Below, piece after piece: positions 14,501 through 23,044 of a stretch of 64,000 nt of DNA (its first letter is position 1; each line of letters starts with the position of its first letter). Under the pieces are notes generated by a model. That model was not told the DNA's origin and searched no databases. It saw nothing but the letters and a program-made list of their open reading frames with translations. The translations under genes and the position numbers were made by a program. Source of the DNA: Endomychus coccineus (Eukaryota; Arthropoda; Insecta; Coleoptera; Endomychidae); contig OY294068.1 of assembly GCA_958510875.1 (NCBI GenBank), positions 151,502,388 through 151,566,387 on the forward strand. The letters run 5' to 3'.

Positions 14501-15677
14501 AACATATATAAAAACCTTTTTAAAGTTTTAAACATCAGTATACCAAAAAATTGTGTTGTAAATACCATCACTCAAATCAAACATTAAATATATTTTTTTT
14601 AATTGTTTACTTCAGTACTCTACATGAAATTTCACTTTCCCATAAAACAGTTGTCTCAATAATATTCTCATCAATCCTTCCCATATATGACAGATTAGAA
14701 TAATAGTAATACTCACTTTGCTTCCCGTTGGTCTTTTACAAGCTGTAAAAACATATTTGCAACCTCTTTGTCAAAGCATCGAACCCTGGACCAATCTAGA
14801 GTTACAGATTGATCATCTTTCGTGGCTATTGTAACTTGAACCACCCAGTAGGCTTCTGGTTTGAAAGTTTGTATCTGATCATGCCTTTGGACACAGAATC
14901 CCAAAGTTGGTGTTTGGCAAGGACCGTAGGAAATCAATGTAGAATCCAAGTCACCATATCTCCCTTGGAAAAATTTTGTCTGAAACCTTGTGAAAGCACA
15001 TCCAATTCTCAAATCCAACTCTTGTCTAGCATCAACACTTTTAGCCTCATTTTCATTAGGATGTGCTAAATATTTCATTTAGAAGGAAGTAATTCATAAT
15101 ACAATTGAAATAAACATACTTACACAAATTGTTAAATGCTGCCTTTATATCTTTATCAGTTATAGCTGAAAATCTAGCTCTATACGTTACATTTTCAGAA
15201 TAAACATTCTCATTCATGCTTTTAGAAACAGAATTCATAACTTCGAAACAGATATTTTCACCCTCCTTGTCACAATCCAACCATAATACAAGATAATCTG
15301 CACCCTTTGCCTCAGCACTCAAAAATGCTGGCATTTTTAGTTTGGGTGTCGCTTCTTTCTTCTCAATAGGGCAAGTGAATAGTTCTGTGGGGTCGACCCT
15401 ATCCCAATTATTGTACTTGCTTGTAAAATCCACTCCCATAACATGTCCACATACAGAGGTCATTTTGAGACGGGCAGGTATGGATTTAAATACCCCATTC
15501 CATTCATGAACTGAACAAGCACCATTGAAACCTTTAATCGAATTTCTTGTGAACATTCTGAGAAGAATAAATTAAAGTATACAAACCTTTCCTACTTGTA
15601 TTCTTTCCATTGCTCAGAATATTCGCTAATGATGCTGCCAATGATGGTTTCTCAGCAACCATAAACACAGTCTTCAT
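2434..15677 (-). CDS. TOP3B: DNA topoisomerase 3-beta gene, 10 exons, 3' end not in window
   Basis: Type IA topoisomerase that relaxes DNA and RNA by single-strand passage. The coding path joins 15587-15677, 15124-15531, 14717-15065, 9123-9323, 8949-9049, 6327-6550, 3237-3509, 2936-3153, 2651-2875 and 2434-2589. All splice phases agree and every intron is GT-AG. The 748 residues show a TOPRIM domain (VAEKPS with Glu9, DCDKEGEN at 116-123), the active-site block GYISYPRTE with catalytic Tyr335, the GDHPPITPM motif and C-terminal zinc-binding CxxC pairs. The residues match the beta rather than the alpha type. The family is usually near 860 residues, so about 110 C-terminal residues (the last zinc knuckle and RG-rich tail) are missing and probably lie left of position 1. 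Introns 3, 5 and 6 are full of transposon debris, yet all exons are open. Identification is secure; splice sites were placed by eye. Confidence 0.93.
2651..2875 (-). CDS. TOP3B: TOP3B exon 9 (zinc-binding region)
   Basis: Joined to exon 8 it reads K-C-G-K-C-R-R-Y-M-K-Y-I, then LHCPQCDETYNLPQNG, LKCPLDDFELL and FCPYCYNHPPF. These CxxC pairs are the C-terminal zinc ribbons of TOP3B. Acceptor TTGCAG, donor GTGAGT. Confidence 0.92.
2936..3153 (-). CDS. TOP3B: TOP3B exon 8
   Basis: Encodes IDVQLVLPTMRSAVEEQLNL, the LKFQYFVKNIEGMDQLFEVS segment and FSPLSASGKAHS. Acceptor CTCCAG. The donor GTAATT interrupts the lysine codon that precedes the first zinc-binding CGKC. Confidence 0.92.
3237..3509 (-). 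CDS. TOP3B: TOP3B exon 7
   Basis: Begins AFGKNE after a TTTTTCAG acceptor and contains PPDYLTESELITLMEKHGIG and TDASIPVHIHNISQRNYV, the helix-hairpin block with the conserved HGIGTDAS motif. It is 91 codons in phase 0 with a GTAAGT donor. The ORF also shows a downstream in-frame ATG, but the family alignment supports entry at AFGK. Confidence 0.93.
3907..4500 (-). mobile_element. Penelope-like element fragment (RT tail, GIY-YIG, C-terminus)
   Basis: On the minus strand 4489-4247 encodes IHRLVTIPMSELNYHKEFS and INNGYNEKIVVDLLKK-like sequence, typical of the linker after a Penelope reverse transcriptase. Around 4200-4120 a frameshifted frame gives CDEFYIGQTRED, the core of a GIY-YIG nuclease. 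4110-3907 continues with KGDSKAVNHIKVLNNLEQIE, the usual C-terminal extension. The reverse transcriptase is absent. It lies in TOP3B intron 6 in the same orientation as the gene. Confidence 0.7.
4880..5968 (+). pseudogene. Decayed Crypton-type tyrosine recombinase
   Basis: Two readable blocks remain. The frame near 5280-5390 gives LLWDENTPEGLMRKF, a stop, then HIAAVELAWRGGEA, resembling the box with the first catalytic arginine. 5687-5968 gives ITNHSNRSTAVSELAKSGV then EITDHSNQNSIIPYL, resembling the H-x-x-R box, the second histidine and the tyrosine of tyrosine recombinases of the Crypton/KIAA1958-like group. Stops and frameshifts separate the blocks, so it is not functional. Family placement is from motif memory only. 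Confidence 0.5.
5960..5986. repeat. (AAAT)n microsatellite
   Basis: Six to seven ATAA units directly after the recombinase stop codon; it may mark the 3' end of that insertion. Confidence 0.85.
6327..6550 (-). CDS. TOP3B: TOP3B exon 6
   Basis: Encodes GDHPPITPMKLATRHELDSD, DAWKVYDYITRHFIGSISKD and the strand-rich part of domain II, ending VMSWQ. Acceptor TTTAAG, donor GTAAGA, phase 0 at the 3' end. Confidence 0.93.
6770..7215 (-). mobile_element. LINE fragment: RNase H and zinc-finger tail
   Basis: The minus strand reads YRYPGHTLIEGNKQIDALPHI, close to the RNase H motif GHxGIxGNExADxLA of jockey/I-type LINEs. A shifted frame gives CTFCGEAEKTPIHLL, the usual C-terminal CCHC region. It is frameshifted and lies in TOP3B intron 5. 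Confidence 0.6.
7400..8470 (-). mobile_element. LINE fragment: AP-endonuclease and start of RT
   Basis: The minus strand gives PQADNPYTIF, then EYLINCPKVDIHIITGDINL and later TSITDHFV. GDINLNI and the TS-x-TDH motif are hallmarks of the apurinic endonuclease of non-LTR retrotransposons. Further down SPGLDNMPPEIIK matches the first RT block. Many stops. It lies in TOP3B intron 5. Confidence 0.6.
8949..9049 (-). CDS. TOP3B: TOP3B exon 5 (short)
   Basis: A 101-nt exon found by phase and homology. It reads G-V-L-K-Q-Q-Q-H-S-S-E-W and ends INKPKQGHDA, joining in frame to the GDHPPITPM of the next exon. Acceptor TATAG, donor GTAATT (weaker than consensus). Confidence 0.88.
9123..9323 (-). CDS. TOP3B: TOP3B exon 4 (active-site tyrosine)
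   Basis: Encodes ALNTVELMRVASSGLGMGP and GYISYPRTETTSYPENFDL. Tyr335 in SYPRTE is the residue that forms the covalent link to the broken strand in type IA topoisomerases. Acceptor TTCTAG, donor GTAAGT. Confidence 0.93.
9985..10783 (-). mobile_element. Penelope-like element, minus arm of an inverted pair
   Basis: The frame 10783-10352 encodes 143 residues: ELNRIIDIAKNNGYNV, a CLTYLGKHSLKISQFLKK block, then SGVYRLRCDDCSALYIGQTG and SFSVRFNEHL, an intact-looking GIY-YIG endonuclease domain (GVY, YIG, catalytic Arg). The C-terminal extension and 3' region continue to about 9985 with a frame break after 10352. No reverse transcriptase is present, so it is 5' truncated. Confidence 0.8.
10784..11460 (+). 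mobile_element. Penelope-like element, plus arm of an inverted pair
   Basis: Starting within CLTYLGKHS this copy repeats the neighbouring arm on the opposite strand: NRLRCDDCSALYIRQTERSF, where YIG has become YIR, then a frameshift into the C-terminal EHNHNF-like extension up to about 11300, and the same 3' flank (ACTTCCGAAGT region) near 11450. The two copies meet at about 10783 by their 5'-truncated ends. Confidence 0.8.
11690..12560 (-). mobile_element. LINE fragment: pre-RT and RT blocks
   Basis: The minus strand, with frameshifts, gives DDGTLVTTPYEKANIF near 12490, then SKALSQV, a stop and HQGLLGKLLSYGLPPQFCRL near 11800, matching the RT block usually read as SKAFDxVWHxGLLxKL. CR1/jockey-like; heavily broken. 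It lies in TOP3B intron 3. Remnants may reach about 12900. Confidence 0.6.
13240..14500 (+). mobile_element. hAT-type element relic
   Basis: The left end CAGGGCCGCATTTAG and the right end, whose complement reads GCCGCATTTAG followed by GGGGCC-like sequence, form degenerate TIRs of hAT type. Inside, 14120-14325 encodes KKRLRTSMTQERLSNLMLLS and FDDIVNTFANKKSRK, the C-terminal dimerisation end of a hAT transposase. The rest of the transposase is gone. No clear 8-bp duplication remains. It lies in TOP3B intron 3. Confidence 0.65.
14717..15065 (-). CDS. TOP3B: TOP3B exon 3
   Basis: Encodes HPNENEAKSVDARQELDLR, the strongly conserved FTRFQTKFFQGRYGDLDSTL block, and GPCQTPTLGFCVQRHD. The acceptor is TTTAG at 15066 and the donor GTGAGT. 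The following intron (9324-14716) is 5.4 kb and carries Penelope-like, LINE and hAT insertions. Confidence 0.93.
15124..15531 (-). CDS. TOP3B: TOP3B exon 2 (TOPRIM domain)
   Basis: Encodes residues 31-166: the TSVCGHVM block, KYNNWDRVDP, and the metal-binding acidic motif DCDKEGEN of the TOPRIM fold followed by ICFEVM. Donor GTAAGT. It ends after one base of a serine codon that is completed by exon 3 (NNL-S-HPNENEAKS). Confidence 0.92.
15587..15677 (-). CDS. TOP3B: TOP3B exon 1 (start codon)
   Basis: ATG at 15677-15675 opens MKTVFMVAEKPSLAASLAN, the canonical N-terminus of the TOPRIM domain with its catalytic glutamate. It holds 30 codons plus one base, then a GTTTGT donor. The intron is only 55 nt. 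Choosing the acceptor inside ATTAAAG restores the family sequence K-G-F-N-G-A-C; the nearer TTCTCAG acceptor would shift the frame. Confidence 0.9.
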
Positions 15678-16059
15678 AATACTATGACGATTTCAAAATG
15701 TTAGAAAGAAGGATCATCAACTGTATCTCACAATGACTGATTTTTATTGATATATTTCCTTAACATACCAATGATATTATTTTTATTAATAAGAATATAA
15801 CCTCTTCGTTTATTACTTGGTTACGTTACAACTACAACTTACAAATGTCATAGAAGTAGGTATGTACGCGCTGTCGATTGTAGCTATCGGCATGGTCCAT
15901 TCTGAACTATGGCATAGATACTAACCACTGACGGAAAATTATTATTTATATCCACCAGTACTCATTCTCATGGTGTAGGTGACTATTAATTTATAGTTAT
16001 TATTATTACTGTACTAATTCCGGAAATTAATGTGATATATGGATACCATCTCAGAATTT

Positions 16060-17530
16060 GAAGACATTTTTTGTATGTACCACTTGAGTGTTCCATAGAG
16101 TTTGATTCTCCGCAAAAGTACCATTTTTCAAGAAAAAATTATATACCGTCAAAATCACGACATATACAGTTAGGTTTTCGTGTAAAAATACTCACAATTT
16201 GCACAATACAGTAATCTTTTACAAGCTGGCATAGTTTTCGTGAGTAAAAGTGATTGAATATTCAACAGCATTCAGAAATAGTACAAATTCATGATTTAAA
16301 TTCAGAAACAGTAATTGCCCGCCATTTAATTGCATAAGCATAATTCATTGTTTAAGCATAGAGTTCTTAGAATAGAGATATTGCAACCGTTTAAGAAAAA
16401 TCGGGATTACGCTCCGCCCACTCGAAGCGTGATGCTACGTTTTTTCAGGTTCACGTTGCTTCGATGAGTTCTGCGCAGTCTATATAGCGGGCGGAGCGTT
16501 CGATTATTTATACCGGGATTTTTCTTAAGCGGTTGCATACAAAATACATTGGCCTTATGGAGCTCAATACCTCTATTCTAAGATCTCTATGATTGTAAGA
16601 AGGGACGTTACGTCAGAACTACATTTTCGTATAGATATAGATTTTCAAACCATAGAAGCGTATGTTTTCTTTCTATAAGCGTCTAAGGCTTGCGCGCAAC
16701 ATTTTTCACTAGGCAGCGGAATACGCTTATGTGCTTTGGTACAGTTAATAAACCATAATCAATCTTGATTCTAGTTCAGGCAGTAAGACCCCAGCTTCAC
16801 ATAATTTTGCTTCCAATAGGTTATGTCCGAAACTTCAAGCAGCAACATTATTTCAGAATCGATTAGATTGCTGATTTTTTATATATTTTTCGGAATACTT
16901 AGTAGGCTATCTGAAAGTTTGTTTTTGTTATTGATTGATCCCTTGACCTTGTACACAAGCAGGGAACTCCAAGCGGTAACTTTCTCGAAGGTTATTTTGC
17001 TATTGTAATTGTTCTTTCTTTGCTCTTGTACACATGAATCGAATTTTTATATTTTTTTGGGAATACCAGGTTAGTGGCAAGGGAACTCAATCAAAATTTC
17101 GCTTTACCAACTGTATCAAAGCGCGTGAGCTTATTCCGCTACTTAGCGCGCAAGACTTTAAACGCTAATAGTACGTATTCAAAGATGTATACGCTTCTAT
17201 AGTTTGAGAATGCTAGGGGTTATCTAAGAAAATCGAGTTTCGACATAACGTATCTTACAATGATTTCTGCTTATAATTTTACTTCACAAATTTATACTAT
17301 TTCTGAATGCTGTTGAACGTTTAATTAGCATTTATTTACGAAAACAATTTCATAAGTTGTTAAAGATAACAGTTTTGTGCAAATTGTTCCTATTTATAAA
17401 CAGGAAAAACGTGACTGTATTTTACGTCTTGAACGAGACAATATTTTTTGTCTTGGAAAAGAATACTTTTGCGGAGACTTTTCATTTTAAATTCTCTAAA
17501 AGGAACACGTAAGTGGTATGTAAAAAAGAT
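16060..17530. mobile_element. Long foldback element
   Basis: Inverted arms run from about 16070 to 16760 and from about 17100 to 17525. Matching blocks include CAACAGCATTCAGAAATAGT, CTATAGAAGCGTAT versus CATAGAAGCGTAT, and GTAGCGGAATA versus GCAGCGGAATA. The left arm is split by a smaller inverted repeat at about 16357-16592. The loop (16765-17095) has only a short, unrecognised open frame. Confidence 0.65.
16357..16592. mobile_element. MITE inside the foldback arm
   Basis: Nested inverted repeats: outer CATAGAG-(2 nt)-CTTAGAATAGAG at both ends, inner TGCAACCG-T/C-TTAAGAAAAAT at 16382-16402 and near 16515-16536. It has no counterpart in the right arm of the surrounding element, so it inserted later. 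Confidence 0.6.
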
Positions 17531-17686
17531 TTCGTTAAAAGTCACCGACCCATATTCACAATAATTACCCCATTCACTTATACCACAGTCTACAGCATAA
17601 AGGGTGGAGTTTCGAACCTGGGCTATCGAGAACAATAGATATGCAGAAGGTTCTAACCGGCTGGGCTAGCATTGCCGTTGCAGAAC

Positions 17687-17909
17687 CATCGACATGTACA
17701 TATGGACTGCGCGTGGCAATGATAAGCGCGGCTAGTGCAGGCGAGAGAGAGGGAAAACGAAGAGGCCGGCTCTATCGCGTTTCTATTGGCCGCTGCGTAC
17801 TGTAGCTAGTATGTTTACGTCCCGAGCCGGCCTTTTCGTTTTCCCTCTCTCTCGCCTGCACTAGCCGCGCTTATCATTGCCACGCGCAGTCCATATGTAT
17901 ATGTCGATG
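17687..17909. mobile_element. Hairpin MITE with perfect 8-bp target duplication
   Basis: Arms of about 85 bp (17687-17772 and 17826-17909) are near-perfect inverted copies starting CATCGACATGTACATATGGA. They are flanked by the direct repeat TGCAGAAC at 17679-17686 and 17910-17917. An 8-bp duplication fits hAT or P-like elements. It is unusually GC-rich for this window. Confidence 0.8.
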
Positions 17910-18219
17910 TGCAGAACAACATTGAATTCGATATATCAACTGTTTATGAGCTCGCCACTAGTGACGCATCCATGGGGTCTGATCCAACTTGTCCACAGAG
18001 TGTTTACTGTTTTAGTGTTTCCAACTTTACGGGAACACCCCACTTTATTCATTGCAATATCTTCAACAGCTGTTTCACTTATTATTAATTATGTAATCAC
18101 TAAATTACTTCATATGGTTCTTCCGGCAAAGCACTTGTTTGCGAAAACAAACGAAACAATCTTATCTTTTCCAACTATTTTCACTCGCACCACTCAATAT
18201 TGGAAAATTGGAATTTAAC

Positions 18220-18784
18220 AATTGTTGTCTTTGCCTTGTTTTGGGAGAATAGATTGGAATTCAAGTAGGTCATACTTTTATCGAGCCTTTTGTTCATTTT
18301 CAGAAAAATGCTGATGTTAGTGAACTACTTATCCGCCATATTGCCGAAAACACGACGTACACGTGATACGATACGTGATGCCAGAACCGCTGTGCTGCTA
18401 TAAATCTCGATCTCATCAGTAGTTAGGACCAATAATGCTTCATCTCCAAGGATGTATTCTTCCTATGGAATTAATTCAAAATATTGTTCCTCTGCATAGA
18501 CTTTTTCAAGGACATAAGTTATGGTCACTATTACTGTTAAATACAGTATCTATAACTAAGTGTCAATTTTAATAACTTAGAACCGACGACATTGCTAGTA
18601 AAGAAGCTGGAAATTGTTTAAATTAATGTACAGGCAAAATGAATGTTCATGAGGATTGATTAATTTTATTTAACTTGATTCAAAATAAACATCAAAAAAA
18701 TCAATTCGGTTTACAACATATACGTAAAGCTTAAAATTCTCCTTAAATTATCTTTCAGTGCGGATTCATAATATTAAGCGGCAA
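18220..18784. promoter_or_regulatory. 3' flank of the Rieske gene
   Basis: No coding sequence seen. On the minus strand AATAAA at 18670-18665 lies about 115 nt after the Rieske stop codon and is a plausible polyadenylation signal. Confidence 0.5.
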
Positions 18785-19573
18785 TCACCCAACAACTAGA
18801 GTATTCTCATCTTTGAACACATGTTCCGGTATCTCCAAATTCAAGGGAGCAGGCCCTTTTCGGGCCCGCCCTGCGCCATCAAAATGAGAACCATGACATG
18901 GACAATAATACCCACCAGGGAAATCACCTAAATTCGCAATTGGTATACAACCCAAATGGGTACAAACTCCTATGACCACCAGCCATTCTGGTTTCGGGCA
19001 ACGGTCTTCATCTTTCGCAGGATCTCTAAGAGTGTGAATGTCTACTGCTCTTGTTTGATCAATTTCAAATTGCGTTCTGTGTCTCACAAACAAAGGCTTA
19101 CCTCTCCATTTGTAAGTAACGTTAGTACCTTCTGGTACTTCAGATAGCTTAATCTCAATCTGTGCTATAGCCAATACATCTGCCGACATGCCCATGAATG
19201 AAACCAAAAATAGTACTATAGATTTTGTAGTATATAAACTTACTATAACACTCCCTGCGCCAATACCATACGTGAAAGCTTTTCTGGGGACTTCCGTTAG
19301 TGAATTTTTCGCATTTTCCTTTCTTGTTGACCGGCGTCTATAAGGCTTGAAGTCTGGTATTTTGATATCGGTATGTCCCCGTCTCATTTGTATGTTACAA
19401 TAATTGAAACAGTTAGGTAACATAGCATCATCAGTTATTACTCTGGGTATTCTATAATTTATAAATGTATGGATACTCTTAAAGTTTCCACAATACTTAA
19501 CACCAAACAAGTCGAATGTATTCAGTTTTCTACCTAATAAAAATACTTTCGACGTTTGTGGATTGAAGAGCAT
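18785..19573 (-). CDS. Rieske iron-sulfur subunit of complex III, intronless copy
   Basis: A 262-residue cytochrome bc1 Rieske protein, which passes electrons from ubiquinol to cytochrome c1 in the mitochondrial inner membrane. It has a basic N-terminal extension that could be a mitochondrial targeting sequence, then HTDIKIPDF (67-75), a transmembrane segment near 100-128, and the soluble head with [13 protein letters not shown]. Cluster motifs CTHLGC (204-209) and CPCHGS (224-229) give ligands Cys204, His206, Cys224, His227 and the disulfide pair Cys209-Cys226; [10 protein letters not shown] follows. All key residues are present in one exon without stops. The N-terminal 65 residues are unlike the usual insect protein and the membrane segment is divergent. 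I infer a retrocopy or tissue-specific paralogue; it could also be the only copy. The start at 19573 is the first ATG of the frame. Confidence 0.9.
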   Translation of the reverse strand: MLFNPQTSKVFLLGRKLNTFDLFGVKYCGNFKSIHTFINYRIPRVITDDAMLPNCFNYCNIQMRRGHTDIKIPDFKPYRRRSTRKENAKNSLTEVPRKAFTYGIGAGSVIVSLYTTKSIVLFLVSFMGMSADVLAIAQIEIKLSEVPEGTNVTYKWRGKPLFVRHRTQFEIDQTRAVDIHTLRDPAKDEDRCPKPEWLVVIGVCTHLGCIPIANLGDFPGGYYCPCHGSHFDGAGRARKGPAPLNLEIPEHVFKDENTLVVG

Positions 19574-19599
19574 ATTGATTATAACAAATTTGTGTTATT

Positions 19600-20270
19600 T
19601 AATGATCAGTTTGAGCTTGACGTTAGATCTTCGATTGGTTGTTGTTTGACGTTTCTACAACTACAAGCATTAATATTAATTTCCTGTCATTATAATATTC
19701 ATGTGTGTCAAGTTAGTTAATCACATTGTACTAATCTCCCCTACATAGGAACTGTGAGTAATCCTCGAACAAACACCCGCCTGGCTAATACCTAAAAGGA
19801 TAATTGAATTACAAATAATACATTCATATATGGAGAGAAACATACTGTAGCAGAGGGTTTTTCTTTTCTTTTTAATTTATTCTAGAACTATTGATTAATA
19901 CTTTACTCGTTTTAATATGCAGTTGTGGCCAAAAGTAAGAAACCCTTATGTACATATAAATTAATCACTATAGCCAATCACAAGCAAGAAATGTATAATT
20001 AATATTTACCCATTCCATTTCACAAGTCACTTATAACTTTGATACACTGGAGATAGGTAGAGAGGCACATACTTATTCTAATTAATTAAGCACGCATTTC
20101 CACAACAATAACAGAATATTATTGATATTAATATGAATTAATTAACGAGCATAACATATATATACAAAGAATAATTGAATAATGTTCAAAACTATTAAAA
20201 GAATCATGAAATGCAATTACTGTTATAAAGTGATTAAATTCTCCAGTGTCCAGTTCAAAATAGAAAGGGA
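19600..20270. other. AT-rich intergenic sequence upstream of the Rieske gene
   Basis: Nothing recognisable in six frames. It includes the presumed Rieske promoter (immediately right of 19573), but no clear core promoter could be picked out. Confidence 0.3.
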
Positions 20271-20960
20271 CCTCCATAGACAAGAAATAGTCATCATGTC
20301 AGATAGTAAAGGACCTATCGAACGCGCCCCCACGTAATCACCTCCAAAATGGTCTGAGAATACTTAAAAAAACTAAATGAACTAGGTGATAACATTGCAG
20401 TTACCCTTCTATGGGTCCCTTCACACACCCGGTGGATGGTAACCAACATTTAGACGATCTCCCATAAACGGGGCCGAAACACCATTTGTGTGTTACGACC
20501 AAAGCCATATAATTAGGAAAAAAAAACCATTTGTGGCCCTTAACCCTTCTGTGAAATAAGCGCCAGCACAATACTGGAAGAAGTAGACAACCAAACGTCC
20601 TGCCACTGGATAGGTTCACAAGGATTGAGGCAAGCAAAGATACTTCTGGGAAACTAGAACCAAAATAGATATAATGACTGCATCAACCTAAGTAAATACA
20701 AACGGGAGTTCTAACAGGGCACTGCCGGTTTAAAGGGCCCCTTAAAAGACTCGGATTGGTAGAAGAAGAAGAGTGCAGGTTCTTCGAGGAGAAGGACAAA
20801 CCTTGCATTAAAATCTTCGCAGAATGTACTGCCTTGTAAAACCCAAGGTCACGTTACCTTGGGACATACTAAATAGAAGAGGAAGATATCCAACATACTC
20901 AACTTTCTTAAAGCCACAGGATTGGAGGAACTGTATAGCCTCTGAGATATCCTGAAGAGC
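20270..20960 (+). mobile_element. LINE fragment: RNase H to zinc-knuckle region
   Basis: The plus strand gives IVIMSDSKGPIERAPT (RNase H DSK motif), a frame with SLHTPGGW and NGAETPFV, and later VLTGHCRFKGPLKRLGLVEE then EECRFFEEKD, the usual end of jockey/I-type LINE ORF2. Several stops. A similar fragment lies at 31560-33260. Confidence 0.6.
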
Positions 20961-21221
20961 GCAGCACCAGAAGACGACACAATAGATCTTTTAGTTCGCA
21001 GTGAGTAAACATCCCCAACAATAGAATACAATACATCCTGGAAAATGTGTAACTTCCATCTGTTCTCTTCAAGGACTGACTGAGATCAATCTAGCCCAAC
21101 GGCCACACAGGTACGAGTGACACTTGTAGTAATGATGTAATGCAGATTGCAGATACAACAAAAGCGCCGCAGACAAAAGAAATTCACAAAAAGGGGCGTG
21201 ACCTCACAAACCACATTGAAG

Positions 21222-21488
21222 CAAAGAGTTCTATATATAGAGTAGATAAGTATTGTGTTAAGCATAGGAAAGCGCTGGTAAGTTGATGGACATTCTGTCC
21301 TTCTCGCACATGTATTGCGCTCTCACTCGCACGGTCTCCCCTTCTACTAACTTCTCTTATTAAGTTGAATACCACTCATCGTAGTTACATCAGTAAGTAA
21401 CATGAGAGCGCAGTACATGTGCGAGAAGGACAGAATGTCCATCAACTTACCAGTGAAGTAGTCTACTCTATATATATATAACTCTTTG
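21222..21488. mobile_element. Short inverted-repeat element (MITE-like)
   Basis: Arms 21222-21316 and 21401-21488 share GGTAAGTTGATGGACATTCT and GCACATGTA/GTACATGTGC inverted, ending CAAAGAGTT at both tips. The loop is 85 bp. No certain target duplication. Confidence 0.65.
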
Positions 21489-21967
21489 TATTTAAGACAA
21501 AGCAGAAAATTTCTGTACACTGTATTGAAAAACACAAAAGCATGTGTCATTAAATCGCAATAATTATCTCTTAACGTACGCGACCTGCTTTGTGCATGCA
21601 GAGCATGAGAATGAGGATTAAATAAGCATTTATCATCCAAGAGTAGTCAGTAAACCATATACCTATTCTTAAAGTGTATTCTAAAATAAAATAAGTTACA
21701 GTAAGAGTCTTGATATTAGTTTCAATATGGCTGCTACCTGGTTAATTCTATCTTCAGTTTTGATGACATCTAACAAATTTTGAATCATGTAATTTTCCAT
21801 ATTTTTGATTATTTTTAGCTTTAAAAGCGACCGTTCACACTGCAAGGTAAAACTAGAATACGTTTGTACATTTTGAAAAGTCGTCTACACGATTTGCTTT
21901 GTACATTATAGGTGTATATGATTTTCAAGTACAACCAATGCAATTTAAGCACTTTCCTGAAGACTTA

Positions 21968-23043
21968 CGAAAGCAAGGTGAAAAGTCCCTGAAAAATTAA
22001 ACAATTATATAATGATTTATTTGATCAAAATAATCTCCTTGTAGCCCACTACACTCCGTCCAACGTTTTTATAATTTTTCGATCCATTTTTTCAAGTTTG
22101 GAAATATATAAAAATAGCAGGAGCCAAATCTGGAGAATATGGCAGACGACTAACCAATTCGTAGCTCAATTCAAGCAATTTTGCCATTGTGACTGCGGAC
22201 CTGTGCGCCGATGCATTGTCCTGGGCAAAAAGCCCTTTTTTCTTTGCCAACTGCGGCCGCTTTTGCTCCAAATCGGCGTCAAATCGATCCAACAGCTCTG
22301 CATAATATACGCAAGTGATCGTTTCGCCATTTTCAAGATAATCGATATGGACTATACCTTGTGTATCCCAAAAAACTGTCGCCATGACTTTGTTGGCCGA
22401 TACACCTACTTTTGCCTTTTTCGGTTTCGATTCGCAAGGCTAAGTCCACTGTTTCGACTGTTGTTTGGTCTCTGGTGTGTTGTCATGGATCCATGTTTCG
22501 TCCCCGGTTACGAAACGGCGTAAGAAGTTCTTTTTATCGCGTTTGAACATCGCCAAACACACCTTTGAAGTTGTTACACAGTCGCGCTTGTTGTCAACAG
22601 AGATAACTTTCCCATATTCAAAAATTTATGCAAAAAGTTTCGTACCCGTTCGGTTGAGATGCCCAGAGCCTTAGCAATTTCGTGCACTGTAACTCGCCGA
22701 TCGTACAATATCATGCCATGGATTTTATCGACGATTTCTGACGTTGTGACCTCAATTGGACGACCAGAACGTTCGGCGTCCTTTATGGTCATACTAACAC
22801 AACGTAAATCAGTAAACCACTTGTGAATCGGTCCAATCGATGGTGAAGAGTCCCCATAATGGGAAAATTCACTTTTTTCCATATTTTCAAAAATATCCAA
22901 GATGTAGCTTTCGATGGATATCAAAATAGAACTTGACATTTTAATACGTTCTAGTTAAAGATGGTACATCACAAATGTCACATGGGATTTTCGATTGTGG
23001 CGCCATAAGTTCTATTTTTCAGTGACATTTCACCTTGCCTTTT
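21968..23043 (-). mobile_element. Mariner element, inactivated
   Basis: TA at 21966-21967 and 23044-23045 flank TIRs that begin CGAAAGCAAGGTGAAAAGTC on the left and, complemented, AAAAGGCAAGGTGAAATGTC on the right. The minus-strand transposase is in pieces. 22939-22574 gives MEKSEFSHYGDSSPS, a deletion relative to the usual N-terminus, then the helix-turn-helix part ERSGRPIEVTTSEI. 22385-22092 gives MATVFWDTQGIVHIDYLENG, DNASAHRSA and YSPDLAP, the second and third catalytic blocks. Frameshifts and missing segments make it non-functional. Confidence 0.85.
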
Positions 23044-23044
23044 T

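Noticed and set aside
15541..15556. ATG at 15556 as the TOP3B start codon
   Set aside because: An upstream exon with MKTVFMVAEKPS joins in frame through a 55-nt intron, and the residues after 15556 up to KG are intronic.
17679..17917. Hairpin at 17.7-17.9 kb as a microRNA precursor
   Set aside because: Arms of 85 bp with a perfect flanking 8-bp duplication are explained better by a MITE.
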